Notes: generated by a model from the sequence alone, not told the origin. Numbered from the stretch's first letter, positions 1 to 8,724 are shown. The stretch: DNA of 64,000 nt from an uncultured Paraglaciecola sp. (GCF_937123705.1 NZ_CAKZKO010000204.1:1-64000), one strand, 5' to 3'. Numbers and translations: made by a program.

Positions 1-342
<342 letters not shown>

Positions 343-660
343 ACAACGCCCAAGTGGCTTTGTTCTTTATAAATTGTTGTGTACATCCTTGTACAAAACA
401 ATTGTCGCGTAAACCTGCTTAACCGCAAAAACGTGGTTTTGCTGACAGGTTTACACTCGCTAAAGACACACCTCCGTGTGTGTTAATAGAGATAATCGAC
501 AGATTGAGAATAAGACATGTAAGTGTTTGATGAGTGACAAGACAACATCATAAGAAATAGAGTAAGACTAGAACAACTTTAGCTTCGATACTTGGTCAAT
601 AAGACCTCAGCTTTTACATATTGAAATGTAATGTCAATTTATGACGTTATATACAGTTTA
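343..660 (+). other. 23S-5S internal transcribed spacer
   Basis: A spacer of about 320 nt with no tRNA or ORF that I can support. It contains imperfect inverted repeats that probably form processing stems: AATTGTTGTGTACA against TGTACAAAACAATT around 371-403, GTAAACCTG against CAGGTTTAC around 411-453, and a short ACACAC/GTGTGT hairpin near 465-482. RNase III-type processing is an inference from rRNA operons in general. Confidence 0.7.
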
Positions 661-779
661 TGTCTGGCGACAATAGCGATGTGGCCCCACCTGATCCCAT
701 TCCGAACTCAGAAGTGAAACACATTAGCGGCGATGGTAGTTTGGGGTTTCCCCATGCGAGAGTAGCACATTGCCAGACT
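661..779 (+). rRNA. rrf: 5S ribosomal RNA
   Basis: Complete 5S gene. The 5' GTCTGGC (662-668) pairs with the 3' GCCAGAC (772-778). The internal CCGAACTCAGAAGTGAAAC and CCCATGCGAGAGTAG are the conserved loop regions of gammaproteobacterial 5S. Length about 119 nt, as expected. A strong terminator follows at 791. Truncated copies of its 3' tail recur at 953, 1291 and 1551. Confidence 0.96.
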
Positions 780-790
780 CCCAATTACAC

Positions 791-824
791 GAAAAAGCTC
801 AGTCTAACGACTGGGCTTTTTTCG
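791..824 (+). terminator. rho-independent terminator of the rRNA operon
   Basis: Stem AAAAGCTCAGTC / GACTGGGCTTTT with a short TAAC loop, followed by a T run. It sits 12 nt after the 5S gene, the normal place for the operon terminator. Confidence 0.9.
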
Positions 825-841
825 TATAAGCGCTAGCGCGC

Positions 842-990
842 AATACTACCCCGCGGTCAACTCTTCACGAAGTGGATTATCCGGACTCAAGCATAGCTTG
901 ACTCGTTCCAGTGGCAAGAGCAGTGCTCTTGAAAGCCCCACTTCCACCCTCCTGCGAGAGTAGCACATTGCCAGACTCCCAATTAAGTAC
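842..990 (+). repeat. 5S-tail repeat, unit A
   Basis: First complete copy of a degenerate intergenic repeat. Its left part holds hairpins CAC-GAA-GTG (866-874) and TCAAGC-ATA-GCTTGA (887-901). A nested hairpin follows: outer stem AGTGG (910-914) with CCACT (938-942), inner stem AAGAGCA (916-922) with TGCTCTT (924-930). The unit ends with about 30 nt identical to the 5S 3' tail and its downstream flank (953-985). A separate terminator follows at 991. Nothing here supports a protein gene. Confidence 0.8.
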
Positions 991-1018
991 AAAGCCACCT
1001 TTATCGGGTGGCTTTTTG
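991..1018 (+). terminator. terminator after repeat unit A
   Basis: Stem AAAGCCACC / GGGTGGCTTT with loop TTTATC and a T run. Its stem sequence differs from the other terminators in the array, so it is not a simple copy of the rRNA terminator. Confidence 0.85.
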
Positions 1019-1150
1019 CGTTTATGGGAATTGATAGAGTTGTATCACTTGGATTAGTCAAATACCCATCCATGATGATATGCACCCAAACTCGTCATCT
1101 CGGCAAATTGCTCCTGCATTGCTCTACCTTCCGCCATCCTTGGTGGTCGC

Positions 1151-1331
1151 TGACTCGTTGAAAATGCCTAGCCGAGCAGTGCTCGTCTCAAGAAGGCATT
1201 TTCCCTTCACGAAGTGGATTCCCGGACTCAAGCAGAGCTTGACTCGTTCCAGCGGTAGAAACAGTGTTTCTAAAAGACACCGCTTTCACCCCCATGCGAG
1301 AGTAGCACATTGCCAGACTCCCATTCAGAAG
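1151..1331 (+). repeat. 5S-tail repeat, unit B with an extra half-unit
   Basis: Second copy, preceded by an additional nested hairpin. In the extra half-unit the outer stem is GAAAATGCCT (1160-1169) with AGGCATTTTC (1194-1203), and the inner stem is CGAGCA/TGCTCG (1173-1185). In unit B proper the outer stem is AGCGGT (1251-1256) with ACCGCT (1279-1284), and the inner stem is AGAAACA/TGTTTCT (1257-1271). A 5S-tail copy follows at 1291-1324. Stem sequences differ between copies yet stay complementary. Confidence 0.8.
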
Positions 1332-1362
1332 AAAGGCCACCTGCATAAGGTGGCCTTTTTTT
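1332..1362 (+). terminator. terminator after repeat unit B
   Basis: Stem AAAGGCCACC / GGTGGCCTTT with loop TGCATAA and a run of seven T. Confidence 0.88.
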
Positions 1363-1437
1363 ATCCAAAATTAATTGAGTTTGCAGTCTTCATTGACTAT
1401 AAAGCAGGTGACCTTTATTCAGAATAAGTGTGACATG

Positions 1438-1578
1438 CTACCCCGCAGTCAACTCTTCACAAAGTGGATTGTCCAGGCACTTGCAGAGCTCGTACTGTTC
1501 CAGCGGCAAGAGCAATGCTCTTGAAAGCCCCACTTCCACCCTCCTGCAAGAGTAGTGCATTACCAGACTCCCATTCAA
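1438..1578 (+). repeat. 5S-tail repeat, unit C (more decayed)
   Basis: Third copy. It shares the left segment around CTCTTCACAAAGTGGATT with unit A and the inner hairpin AAGAGCA/TGCTCTT. The TCAAGC/GCTTGA hairpin is degenerate here. The 5S tail is decayed too (TGCAAGAGTAGTGCATTACC in place of TGCGAGAGTAGCACATTGCC). A terminator-like stem follows. Confidence 0.75.
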
Positions 1579-1610
1579 AAAGAGGGCTATCCATTTGGAT
1601 AGCCCTCTTT
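1579..1610. terminator. bidirectional terminator between the repeat array and gpsA
   Basis: Perfect stem AAAGAGGGCTATCC / GGATAGCCCTCTTT with loop ATTT. It is symmetric enough to serve the plus-strand repeat array and the minus-strand yibN-grxC-secB-gpsA transcript, whose last stop codon is at 1651. Confidence 0.85.
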
Positions 1611-1650
1611 GTATTTGTAATATTTGAAAATAGGTAGGTTCTGCGGCAAA

Positions 1651-2646
1651 TTATTCTGACGTTTGGTTTCTTCCTAGAAGTGTTAACGCGGCTTCTTTAG
1701 CTGGTTTGCTGTTATATAAAACTTCATAGACTTGTTCGCAGATAGGCATTTCAACTCCCATGCGTTTTGAAAGTATGTGGATTTCTTTAGTGTTTCTGTA
1801 GCCCTCCACCACCTGACCAATTTGATTGATTGCTTCTTGAATTTCAGAGCCCTTGCCTAGCGCTAAACCAAAGCGCCTGTTTCTAGATTGATTATCGGTA
1901 CACGTGAGCACTAGATCTCCTAGTCCCGACATACCCATAAAAGTGGCTGGTTTAGCTCCCATTTTAACGCCAAGCCTAGTTAGTTCAGTTAAACCTCTAG
2001 TGATTAGGGCTGTCCTAGCATTAGAGCCAAAACCTAACCCATCGGAAAGACCGGCACCTATTGCAATCACATTTTTGACTGCTCCGCCTAGTTGGATTCC
2101 AATAAAATCATTATTTCTGTAAACTCGAAAGGACTTGGAGCAATGTAGTTTGTTCGCAAATTCTATCGCAAGATCTTCGTCAGTAGAGCTTAGTGATATG
2201 GCTGTGGGCAGCCCAGCTACCATTTCTTTTGCGAATGTAGGGCCAGACAATACCGCTATTGGCGTTTGATCTCCTAATACGTCAATTGCTACCTCTTGTA
2301 GAAGCTTTCCTGTTTCAGGTTCTAAGCCTTTAGTTGCCCATATAATTCGATGTTTAGGGCTAAGGTGTGGTTTTAGCTTTGTTAATGTGTGGTGAAAGGC
2401 GTGGCTAGGTACAACAACCAGAATATCTTGGCTGCTTTTTATAGCTTTAATTAAATTGGATTCTATTAATAAGTCGTTTGGAAATTTGGCATTTGGAAGA
2501 TATTTTTGATTGCATCTGTTTTTGGCCATCTCTGCAATCTGTTGCTTATCCCGCCCCCACAATACAGTTTTTACACCATTTCGAGAAAGGCAGAAAGCAA
2601 GGGCAGTACCATATGAGCCTGCCCCTAACACACAAACTGAATTCAC
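1651..2646 (-). CDS. gpsA: NAD(P)-dependent glycerol-3-phosphate dehydrogenase
   Basis: Cytoplasmic enzyme reducing dihydroxyacetone phosphate to sn-glycerol-3-phosphate, the backbone for phospholipid synthesis. The 331-aa product has the usual family length. The N-terminal Rossmann motif GAGSYG is at residues 8-13 and SGPTFAKE at 134-141. The catalytic Lys191 lies in GGAVKN, followed by LGFGSNARTALITRG (204-218) and GMSGLGDL (238-245). It is last in a minus-strand run of rhodanese, grxC, secB and gpsA, 16 bp after the secB stop; E. coli has the same order. A terminator lies at 1579-1610. Confidence 0.97.
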   Translation of the reverse strand: MNSVCVLGAGSYGTALAFCLSRNGVKTVLWGRDKQQIAEMAKNRCNQKYLPNAKFPNDLLIESNLIKAIKSSQDILVVVPSHAFHHTLTKLKPHLSPKHRIIWATKGLEPETGKLLQEVAIDVLGDQTPIAVLSGPTFAKEMVAGLPTAISLSSTDEDLAIEFANKLHCSKSFRVYRNNDFIGIQLGGAVKNVIAIGAGLSDGLGFGSNARTALITRGLTELTRLGVKMGAKPATFMGMSGLGDLVLTCTDNQSRNRRFGLALGKGSEIQEAINQIGQVVEGYRNTKEIHILSKRMGVEMPICEQVYEVLYNSKPAKEAALTLLGRNQTSE

Positions 2647-2662
2647 TGACTCGTCTGCCGAC

Positions 2663-3181
2663 TTATGCGTCTAGCTTCTGAGGTGTTTCTTCTTTAGCAT
2701 TTTGGGCTTCTTGAGCACGTTTCTGCATGTAAGCAGCAAATACGCTATTGAAATCAACAGGTGCTAAATTTAAAGGAGGGAAGGTACCTCGGTTTACCAA
2801 GTTAGAAATGGTTTCTCTAGCATAAGGAAATAACGTATTAGGGCAAAAGGCTCCAATCATTTGTGCTTTATTTTGACCTGACATTTCGCCAATGGTGAAT
2901 ATACCGGCTTGTTGCACTTCACAAAGGAATGCTGTTTCTTCACCTATTTTGGCCGTCACTGTGACAGATAAAATCACTTCGTATAGGTTTTCGCCAAGGA
3001 TATTGCTCTTTGTGTCTAGATCTAAATGAATTTCAGGTTTCCATTCTTTTTGAAACATTGCAGGTGAGTTGGGCGTTTCAAAAGAAATATCTTTAGTGTA
3101 AATTCTTTGGATTGAAAATTGTGGGGCTTGTGCTGCTTCTGGTTGTGCTGCAGCTTCGTTTGGTTGGTTCTCGTCAGCCAT
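2663..3181 (-). CDS. secB: protein-export chaperone SecB
   Basis: Homotetrameric cytoplasmic chaperone that holds precursor proteins unfolded and hands them to SecA for Sec export. The 172-aa product starts with an Ala/Gln/Glu-rich N-terminus (about residues 1-20). The conserved SecB core follows: FSIQRIYTKDISFETPNSP near the N-terminus, the VTVTAKIGEETAFLCEVQQAGIF strand region (split by a gap in some homologues), and CPNTLFPYARETISNLVNRG. The C-terminal tail is acidic. It sits between grxC and gpsA as in E. coli, which supports orthology. Confidence 0.97.
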   Translation of the reverse strand: MADENQPNEAAAQPEAAQAPQFSIQRIYTKDISFETPNSPAMFQKEWKPEIHLDLDTKSNILGENLYEVILSVTVTAKIGEETAFLCEVQQAGIFTIGEMSGQNKAQMIGAFCPNTLFPYARETISNLVNRGTFPPLNLAPVDFNSVFAAYMQKRAQEAQNAKEETPQKLDA

Positions 3182-3206
3182 GGGTTTTCCTTTAATTATA
3201 GTTAGC

Positions 3207-3464
3207 TTAGTCAGCTAATAAGCTGTCTAGTTGGTTTTGTGCTTCTAATGCAAACAAGTCATCACAACCGCCTACATGATGATCTTTGATGAAAATTTGA
3301 GGAACAGTTGAACTACCATTTGCTCGTTCGATCATTGTGCTACGTAATTCCGGCATAATATCGATTTCAATTTCATTAAAGCTTACTTCTTTCTTCGTCA
3401 ATAATGCCTTTGCTCGGTGGCAATAAGGGCAATGACCTTTAGTATAAATATCAACTTTATTCAC
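3207..3464 (-). CDS. grxC: glutaredoxin 3
   Basis: Small (85 aa) glutathione-dependent thiol-disulfide oxidoreductase. The dithiol active site CPYC is at residues 12-15, the cis-Pro segment TVPQIFI lies in the middle, and the GGCDDL glutathione-binding motif comes after it. All are typical of GrxC. It is second in the rhodanese-grxC-secB-gpsA run, 15 bp after the rhodanese gene and 25 bp before secB, so co-transcription is likely. Confidence 0.96.
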   Translation of the reverse strand: MNKVDIYTKGHCPYCHRAKALLTKKEVSFNEIEIDIMPELRSTMIERANGSSTVPQIFIKDHHVGGCDDLFALEAQNQLDSLLAD

Positions 3465-3479
3465 ATTTTTTCCAGAATA

Positions 3480-3905
3480 TTATTTGGTAACAGGCAGATT
3501 GGCGCCTTGCCAAGCACCTATGCCACCTTTTAAAGTCATTACATTTTCAAATCCTGCTTTGAGCATTTGAGAAGCAGTGCGCTTTGATGTCATGCCCATG
3601 GCACAGACAACAATAATGGGTTTATCTTTCGATTTTTCAAGGGGGGTAAAGTCGCCTTTAGACACTAACTCTGTTTTGATTTGTTTGGAGCCTAAAATAT
3701 GCCCTTTTTTGAACTCCGCAACCGGACGGATATCGAAAATAATTGCATCTTGTTTATTCATTAGCAAAGTGGTTTCGTGAGTACTTAGTTCCTTTAATGA
3801 GGAAAGCTGGTTAGCTACAGTGGTATATATTAGCGCCACCAAGAGACCTGCGAACAGGCCAGATAAAATAAGGTGATTGGTAATAAATTCTAGCAATTGA
3901 TCCAT
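3480..3905 (-). CDS. yibN: membrane-anchored rhodanese-like protein (YibN family)
   Basis: 141 aa: one N-terminal transmembrane segment (about residues 11-31), then a single rhodanese domain. DIRP at 58-61 and the active-site loop CAMGMTS starting at Cys101 indicate a possible sulfurtransferase or persulfide carrier facing the cytoplasm. It heads the minus-strand operon with grxC, secB and gpsA, matching E. coli yibN. The physiological substrate is unknown. The cysteine is intact, so catalysis is plausible. Confidence 0.9.
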   Translation of the reverse strand: MDQLLEFITNHLILSGLFAGLLVALIYTTVANQLSSLKELSTHETTLLMNKQDAIIFDIRPVAEFKKGHILGSKQIKTELVSKGDFTPLEKSKDKPIIVVCAMGMTSKRTASQMLKAGFENVMTLKGGIGAWQGANLPVTK

Positions 3906-4120
3906 AGTCGGTGGCCCTTACATCAGAGTATCTTAAAAAAATGAGGCCAAAGTATATAGATTTTGTGTGCAGAAACTAGCCCTAGCGTGTATTCAACCTA
4001 ACGACTTAGAATAACTTATTGTTATCCATTTGGTTTTTTCGTTAGATTTAGCCGTGACCTGCCTAACGAGTAAGGATAATATTACCTTATTACTTTAGTT
4101 TTAAAGAAAAGGATCCCACT

Positions 4121-5653
4121 ATGAGTCAAGCCAAAAAGACCACTGCACTGATCATTCTAGATGGTTGGGGCCATAGAGAAGAGCAGGACAGCAATGCTAT
4201 AGGCCATGCTAATACACCTGTGCTCGATGGTTTATGTAAAACTTATAGTAACACCTTAATATCTGGCTCAGGATTAGATGTAGGGTTACCACCAGGGCAG
4301 ATGGGAAATTCGGAGGTAGGGCATGTTAATTTAGGGGCGGGTAGGGTGGTGTATCAAGATTTTACCCGAGTAACCAAAGCCATCGAAGAGGGGAAATTTT
4401 ACGACAATGCTGTGCTGAGTGAAAACCTAGATAAGGTTATTAAAGCTAATAAAGCCATTCATGTTATGGGGTTATTATCAGCAGGAGGTGTACATAGTCA
4501 CCAAGATCATATTTTTGCTTTGTTAAGAATGGCGGCTAAGCGTGGAGCGAAGAAATTGTATTTGCATGCTTTTTTAGATGGACGAGATACGCCACCTCAA
4601 AGTGCAAAGGCCCCTTTACAATCTGCCGATGCAGTATTTAAAGAATTGGGTATTGGCAAAACTGCGAGTGTTATTGGTCGATACTACGCAATGGATAGAG
4701 ATGCTCGATGGGATAGAGTAGAAGCCGCTTACAACTTGATTGCTCACGGGAAAGGAAACAAAACGGTATCGTCAGCTACCGAGGCGTTGGAGGCATCCTA
4801 TCAACGTAATGAAAATGACGAGTTTATGCAAGCAACAGTGATTGGCGAAGCGGTACCTTTAGAGGCAGGTGACGCAGTATTTTTTATGAATTTTAGAGCC
4901 GATAGAGCCCGTGAACTAAGTCGCCCTTTTGTTGAGCCAGATTTTACTGAGTTTGATAAAGGTGAACATCTAAAGTTAGCGTCTTTTGTTACTTTGACGC
5001 AGTATGCCGAAAGTATAAAAGCGCCGGCTGCATATCCCCCGGTACCCTTAAAAAATGTGATGGGTGATTGGTTAGCGCAGCATAATAAGACCCAGTTACG
5101 CATTTCCGAAACAGAGAAATATGCCCATGTTACTTTTTTTTATAGTGGTGGCCGTGAAGATTTGTATGAAGGAGAAGAACGTATTTTGATCCCTTCACCT
5201 AAAGTTGCCACTTATGATCTGCAGCCTGAGATGAATTCAACTGAGTTGACCGATAAGCTTGTTGCAGCGATAGATTCTGGTAAATTTGACGCCATAGTTT
5301 GCAACTACCCTAATGGAGATATGGTAGGACATACTGGTAACTTTAATGCTGCTGTCAAAGCATGTGAAGCAGTAGATGCCTGCATTGGTAGAGTTGTTGA
5401 AGCGATAAAACGCAATGGGGGAGATTGCCTTATTACGGCCGATCATGGCAATGCAGAGAAGATGCAAGACGAACATACCGGGCAAGCTCATACCGCCCAC
5501 ACCAGTGAACTCGTGCCATTTATCCATGTAGGAAAAAGATCAACTGTAAGAGCAGGAGGCACATTAAGCGACGTGGCTCCTACTATGCTGCATTTAATGG
5601 GGATGCCACAGCCAAAAGAAATGACGGGTACTTCTATTGTGAAGCTGGATTAA
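4121..5653 (+). CDS. gpmI: 2,3-bisphosphoglycerate-independent phosphoglycerate mutase
   Basis: Glycolytic and gluconeogenic enzyme interconverting 3- and 2-phosphoglycerate in the cytoplasm with two Mn2+ ions. The product is 510 aa, the usual length. The metal motif DGWG is at 14-17 and the phosphoserine nucleophile Ser64 lies in MGNSEVGH. Further metal ligands sit in NYPNGDMVGHTG and DHGNAE. An AAGGA ribosome binding site lies 8 nt before the ATG. It is divergent from the yibN operon and immediately upstream of envC, as in E. coli. Confidence 0.97.
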   Translation: MSQAKKTTALIILDGWGHREEQDSNAIGHANTPVLDGLCKTYSNTLISGSGLDVGLPPGQMGNSEVGHVNLGAGRVVYQDFTRVTKAIEEGKFYDNAVLSENLDKVIKANKAIHVMGLLSAGGVHSHQDHIFALLRMAAKRGAKKLYLHAFLDGRDTPPQSAKAPLQSADAVFKELGIGKTASVIGRYYAMDRDARWDRVEAAYNLIAHGKGNKTVSSATEALEASYQRNENDEFMQATVIGEAVPLEAGDAVFFMNFRADRARELSRPFVEPDFTEFDKGEHLKLASFVTLTQYAESIKAPAAYPPVPLKNVMGDWLAQHNKTQLRISETEKYAHVTFFYSGGREDLYEGEERILIPSPKVATYDLQPEMNSTELTDKLVAAIDSGKFDAIVCNYPNGDMVGHTGNFNAAVKACEAVDACIGRVVEAIKRNGGDCLITADHGNAEKMQDEHTGQAHTAHTSELVPFIHVGKRSTVRAGGTLSDVAPTMLHLMGMPQPKEMTGTSIVKLD

Positions 5654-5657
5654 TTCA

Positions 5658-6812
5658 TTGATATTAGTTAAGCAGCCTCTAGTCCAAAAGCCCCACTATG
5701 CGTGGTGGCTTTTGTTTTGGGCTATGATATCTAGCACCTTTTTGGTATGTCATGCTCAAGAGCAATCAGATCTCGAAAGTATTCAACAGCAAATAAAAAG
5801 TAAGCAAGCGCAAATTAATCTTCAACTCGAAGAAGCGAGCAAAATACAACGTAAACTAAGAAACATTGAAATCCTGATTGCGGACTCTGCAAAATCCCTC
5901 AAGAAAACACAACAATCTTTAGTCAATAATCAACAACAACTTAGTGTTTTAAATAAACAAAAAGCGGATTATCTAGTTTCTTTGAATCAGCAGAAGAAAG
6001 TACTAGCCAAGCAAATCCGCAGCGCCTACATCACCGGTAACTATGATTTTGCGAAAATGCTGCTTAACCAAGAAGACGCAGCTAAGTTTGAACGCACTAT
6101 TAGCTACTATCAATATTTAAATAAGGCTAGAAAATTACAAATCGACAATTTCAATGTATTGGTTGCGGACTTGCAGTTAGTGAACGGCAAGTTGCAAGAC
6201 AACCAAAATGAGTTACAACAACTCAAAAGTAAGCAACTAAAACAACAACAAGATTTGAAAACTAATCAAACACAAAGAGAAGGTGCATTATTAGCAATGC
6301 AGAGTGCTATAGCCACTGAAGAAGCAAGAGTCGCTCAACTGCAAATTAACGAAAGAAATCTGCTTGAAGCCTTAAAACGAGCGCAACAAAGAGTCGAGAA
6401 ACAAGATCTAAGTTTAAGTGGGCTTAAGTCACGTAAAGGCAAGTTGCTGATGCCTGCTGACGGAAAACTAAGAAAGATGTTTGGCCGGTTTAGACAGGGG
6501 CAAATTAAATGGAAAGGTGTGGTTATTTATGGCTCTGCAGGCGATTCAGTGGTCGCAATTCATCATGCTAAAGTGCTCTATTCTGATTGGTTAAGAGGTT
6601 TTGGTTTAGTCACCGTCCTGGATCATGGTGATGGATTTATGAGCCTATATGGTCATAATCAAGCGTTATTAAAACAAGCTGGTGAGGTAGTACAAGCGGG
6701 GGAGGCCATTGCTTTATTAGGTCAAAGTGGTGGCCAAAGTCGACCTAATTTGTATTTTGAAATTCGCCATAAAGGTAAACCTATTAATCCTGTTAGTTGG
6801 TTAAAGTTATAA
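5658..6812 (+). CDS. envC: murein hydrolase activator EnvC
   Basis: Periplasmic divisome factor that activates the amidases AmiA and AmiB through a long coiled coil and a degenerate LytM domain. The product is 384 aa. The apparent start is TTG, 4 nt after the gpmI stop; it is the only one I see that keeps a basic n-region before the hydrophobic signal peptide, which probably ends at CHA-QEQ (about residue 34). Coiled coil spans about residues 40-260 and the M23/LytM domain about 265-384. In the LytM core the usual LHFEIR reads LYFEIR. Loss of that metal-ligand His fits EnvC, whose LytM domain is known to be enzymatically inactive. Confidence 0.94.
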   Translation: MILVKQPLVQKPHYAWWLLFWAMISSTFLVCHAQEQSDLESIQQQIKSKQAQINLQLEEASKIQRKLRNIEILIADSAKSLKKTQQSLVNNQQQLSVLNKQKADYLVSLNQQKKVLAKQIRSAYITGNYDFAKMLLNQEDAAKFERTISYYQYLNKARKLQIDNFNVLVADLQLVNGKLQDNQNELQQLKSKQLKQQQDLKTNQTQREGALLAMQSAIATEEARVAQLQINERNLLEALKRAQQRVEKQDLSLSGLKSRKGKLLMPADGKLRKMFGRFRQGQIKWKGVVIYGSAGDSVVAIHHAKVLYSDWLRGFGLVTVLDHGDGFMSLYGHNQALLKQAGEVVQAGEAIALLGQSGGQSRPNLYFEIRHKGKPINPVSWLKL

Positions 6813-6903
6813 TTGCTTATACTTTTACGCGATACACCCCTAGTAAAAATGTAGCACCTGCTTATAATCAGAAAAAATGCACTTGAGAATACAATAATAA
6901 AAC

Positions 6904-7668
6904 ATGCGTTTATTTTTAATGAGTTGTTTGCTGTGTTTGGGTTGCTCTGTTAGAGCGTCTCAAATTGCCTTGATCATTGATGATATGGGAAATAACAAAC
7001 GGGATGCCGTCGCTTTTACATTGCCCGAAAATGTGACATTTGCAATATTACCTCATAAACCTCTTTCTAAGCCCTTCTCCAAGCGAGCAGCCGCGCAGCA
7101 ACGTGAAGTGATGCTACATATGCCAATGGAATCTCTTGGAGGCAATAACCAAGAAAAAAATGTCCTGCTTTCAACTATGCCCCCGCAACAAATCGTACAT
7201 ACCCTAGAGCTTGCATTATCTACAGTGCCACATGCTGTTGGTGTAAATAACCATATGGGCAGCAGGCTAACGCAACTCACAGGTCCAATGTCGGTCACCA
7301 TGAGTTTTTTGTCTAAACAAGGTTTGTTTTTTGTGGATAGCCGCACAACCAGATACAGCAAAGCCGAAATAATTGCCAAAAAAAGTGGTGTCTTGAGTGC
7401 TAAACGCAATGTTTTTCTAGATCACACCGCCAATCATGAGCAAATCGACAGACAATTTCATCGTTTACTTCGATTGTCTAAAAAGTATGGTTACGCAGTT
7501 GGAATTGGCCACCCCTATCCCCAGACCCTTAAATATCTCAACGCACAGCTCGGAAGACTTCAAGATTACAATATTGAATTGGTAAAATTGAGTGATTTAA
7601 TGTCTGCAGATACAGCTTTTGCGTATCATCCGAAAACAGAGCCAGTGTCCAATTCTTCAGCCTTATAA
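6904..7668 (+). CDS. yibQ: divergent polysaccharide deacetylase family protein (YibQ-like)
   Basis: 254 aa with an N-terminal signal peptide (about residues 1-18, ending near VRA-SQ). The rest is a NodB-type (beta/alpha) barrel: LALIIDDMG-like ALIIDDMG near residues 22-29, HMPME around 78, HMGSRL around 117, and VGIGHPYP near the end. These match the DUF610 divergent deacetylases, which keep Asp and His residues in place of the classic NodB set. It follows envC after 91 bp, as yibQ does in E. coli. Substrate unknown; an envelope glycan role is inferred. Confidence 0.88.
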   Translation: MRLFLMSCLLCLGCSVRASQIALIIDDMGNNKRDAVAFTLPENVTFAILPHKPLSKPFSKRAAAQQREVMLHMPMESLGGNNQEKNVLLSTMPPQQIVHTLELALSTVPHAVGVNNHMGSRLTQLTGPMSVTMSFLSKQGLFFVDSRTTRYSKAEIIAKKSGVLSAKRNVFLDHTANHEQIDRQFHRLLRLSKKYGYAVGIGHPYPQTLKYLNAQLGRLQDYNIELVKLSDLMSADTAFAYHPKTEPVSNSSAL

Positions 7669-7677
7669 GGAAATAAT

Positions 7678-8610
7678 ATGCCGGCAGCAAACTTACTTGC
7701 CCTTATAGATGATATCGCTACGATTTTGGATGATGTGGCTATCTTGTCTAAGGTTGCGGCTAAGAAGACCGCTGGAGTTTTGGGAGATGATTTGGCTTTA
7801 AATGCGGAGCAAGTCTCAGGTGTTAAAGCCGAACGCGAGCTACCTGTGGTGTGGGCAGTCGCAAAAGGGTCGTTTCTTAATAAATTGATCTTAGTGCCAT
7901 CAGCTTTACTCATAAGTGCATTTTTGCCTTGGTTAATAGTGGTTTTATTAGTGCTTGGTGGTTTGTATCTTTGTTTTGAAGGTGTTGAAAAACTGGCTCA
8001 TAAGTTCCTTCACTCGCGAGATGAGATAGATCTACAACACGCACAAAAGTTAGCTGCAGTGGCCAATCCTAAGGTTGATTTGGTTGCTTTAGAAAAATCC
8101 AAGATAAAAGGGGCAATCAGGACCGATTTTATCTTATCAGCTGAAATTATCGTAATAGTGTTAGGTACAGTGCAAGCGGAGCCCTTTGCGACCCAAGTAA
8201 CAGTAGTGTCCTTGTTAGCCATAGCTATCACCATAGGTGTTTATGGTTTAGTAGCGGGTATTGTTAAGTTAGATGATGCGGGATTGTATTTGTTAAGAAA
8301 ATCCCTATCTGGAAATTTTAACAGTATGCAACGTGCGCTAGGTAGAGGGTTATTGATGGTTGCCCCCTTGTTGATGAAAACCTTATCTATTGTTGGTACC
8401 GCTGCCATGTTTTTGGTTGGCGGAGGGATTTTAGTACATAGCATCCCGTTTATTCATCATTTGTTGGAGCCAGCGCTACAAAGTATAGAGTCCATTAGGA
8501 TTGCGGCTTCCGTTGTGCCTATTTTACTCGACGGTTTAATAGGTGTAGTGGCCGGTGTTGTAGTGTTATCGGTGGTCACCTTAGGGCTTAAATATTTCAA
8601 GAAGCGCTAA
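7678..8610 (+). CDS. DUF808 family inner membrane protein (YedI-like)
   Basis: 310 aa, starting 9 bp after the yibQ stop with GGAA upstream. The N-terminus (LLALIDDIATILDDVA, then KKTAGVLGDDLALNAEQVSG) is the hallmark of the DUF808/YedI family. Several hydrophobic segments follow at about residues 75-100, 155-175, 180-200, 225-255 and 275-300. Function in this family is not established. It could be co-transcribed with yibQ, but no shared pathway is evident. Confidence 0.88.
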   Translation: MPAANLLALIDDIATILDDVAILSKVAAKKTAGVLGDDLALNAEQVSGVKAERELPVVWAVAKGSFLNKLILVPSALLISAFLPWLIVVLLVLGGLYLCFEGVEKLAHKFLHSRDEIDLQHAQKLAAVANPKVDLVALEKSKIKGAIRTDFILSAEIIVIVLGTVQAEPFATQVTVVSLLAIAITIGVYGLVAGIVKLDDAGLYLLRKSLSGNFNSMQRALGRGLLMVAPLLMKTLSIVGTAAMFLVGGGILVHSIPFIHHLLEPALQSIESIRIAASVVPILLDGLIGVVAGVVVLSVVTLGLKYFKKR

Positions 8611-8679
8611 TATGTGATTAAGCGGTATTAAGTAGCCGTCCTTTCACAAAATTTATCTCCTGATACTTGTAAATTTTTT

Positions 8680-8702
8680 GAAATGTTATATTATAACGTC
8701 TC
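8680..8702. promoter_or_regulatory. Zur operator
   Basis: Left arm GAAATGTTATA, centre T, right arm TATAACGTCTC: a 23-bp palindrome with two mismatches between the arms. It matches the enterobacterial Zur consensus almost exactly. It lies 23 bp before the start of the MerC-like gene, so zinc-dependent repression of that gene is expected. The match to Zur is seen in sequence; the regulation is inferred. Confidence 0.85.
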
Positions 8703-8724
8703 ATAGAGTGAAGGTATTTGTACA

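Noticed and set aside
846..1427. Two open frames in the 5S-tail repeat array (minus 846-1085 and plus 1080-1427)
   Set aside because: They run across hairpins and 5S-tail copies and through terminators, have no ribosome binding site or family resemblance, and are explained by the repeats.
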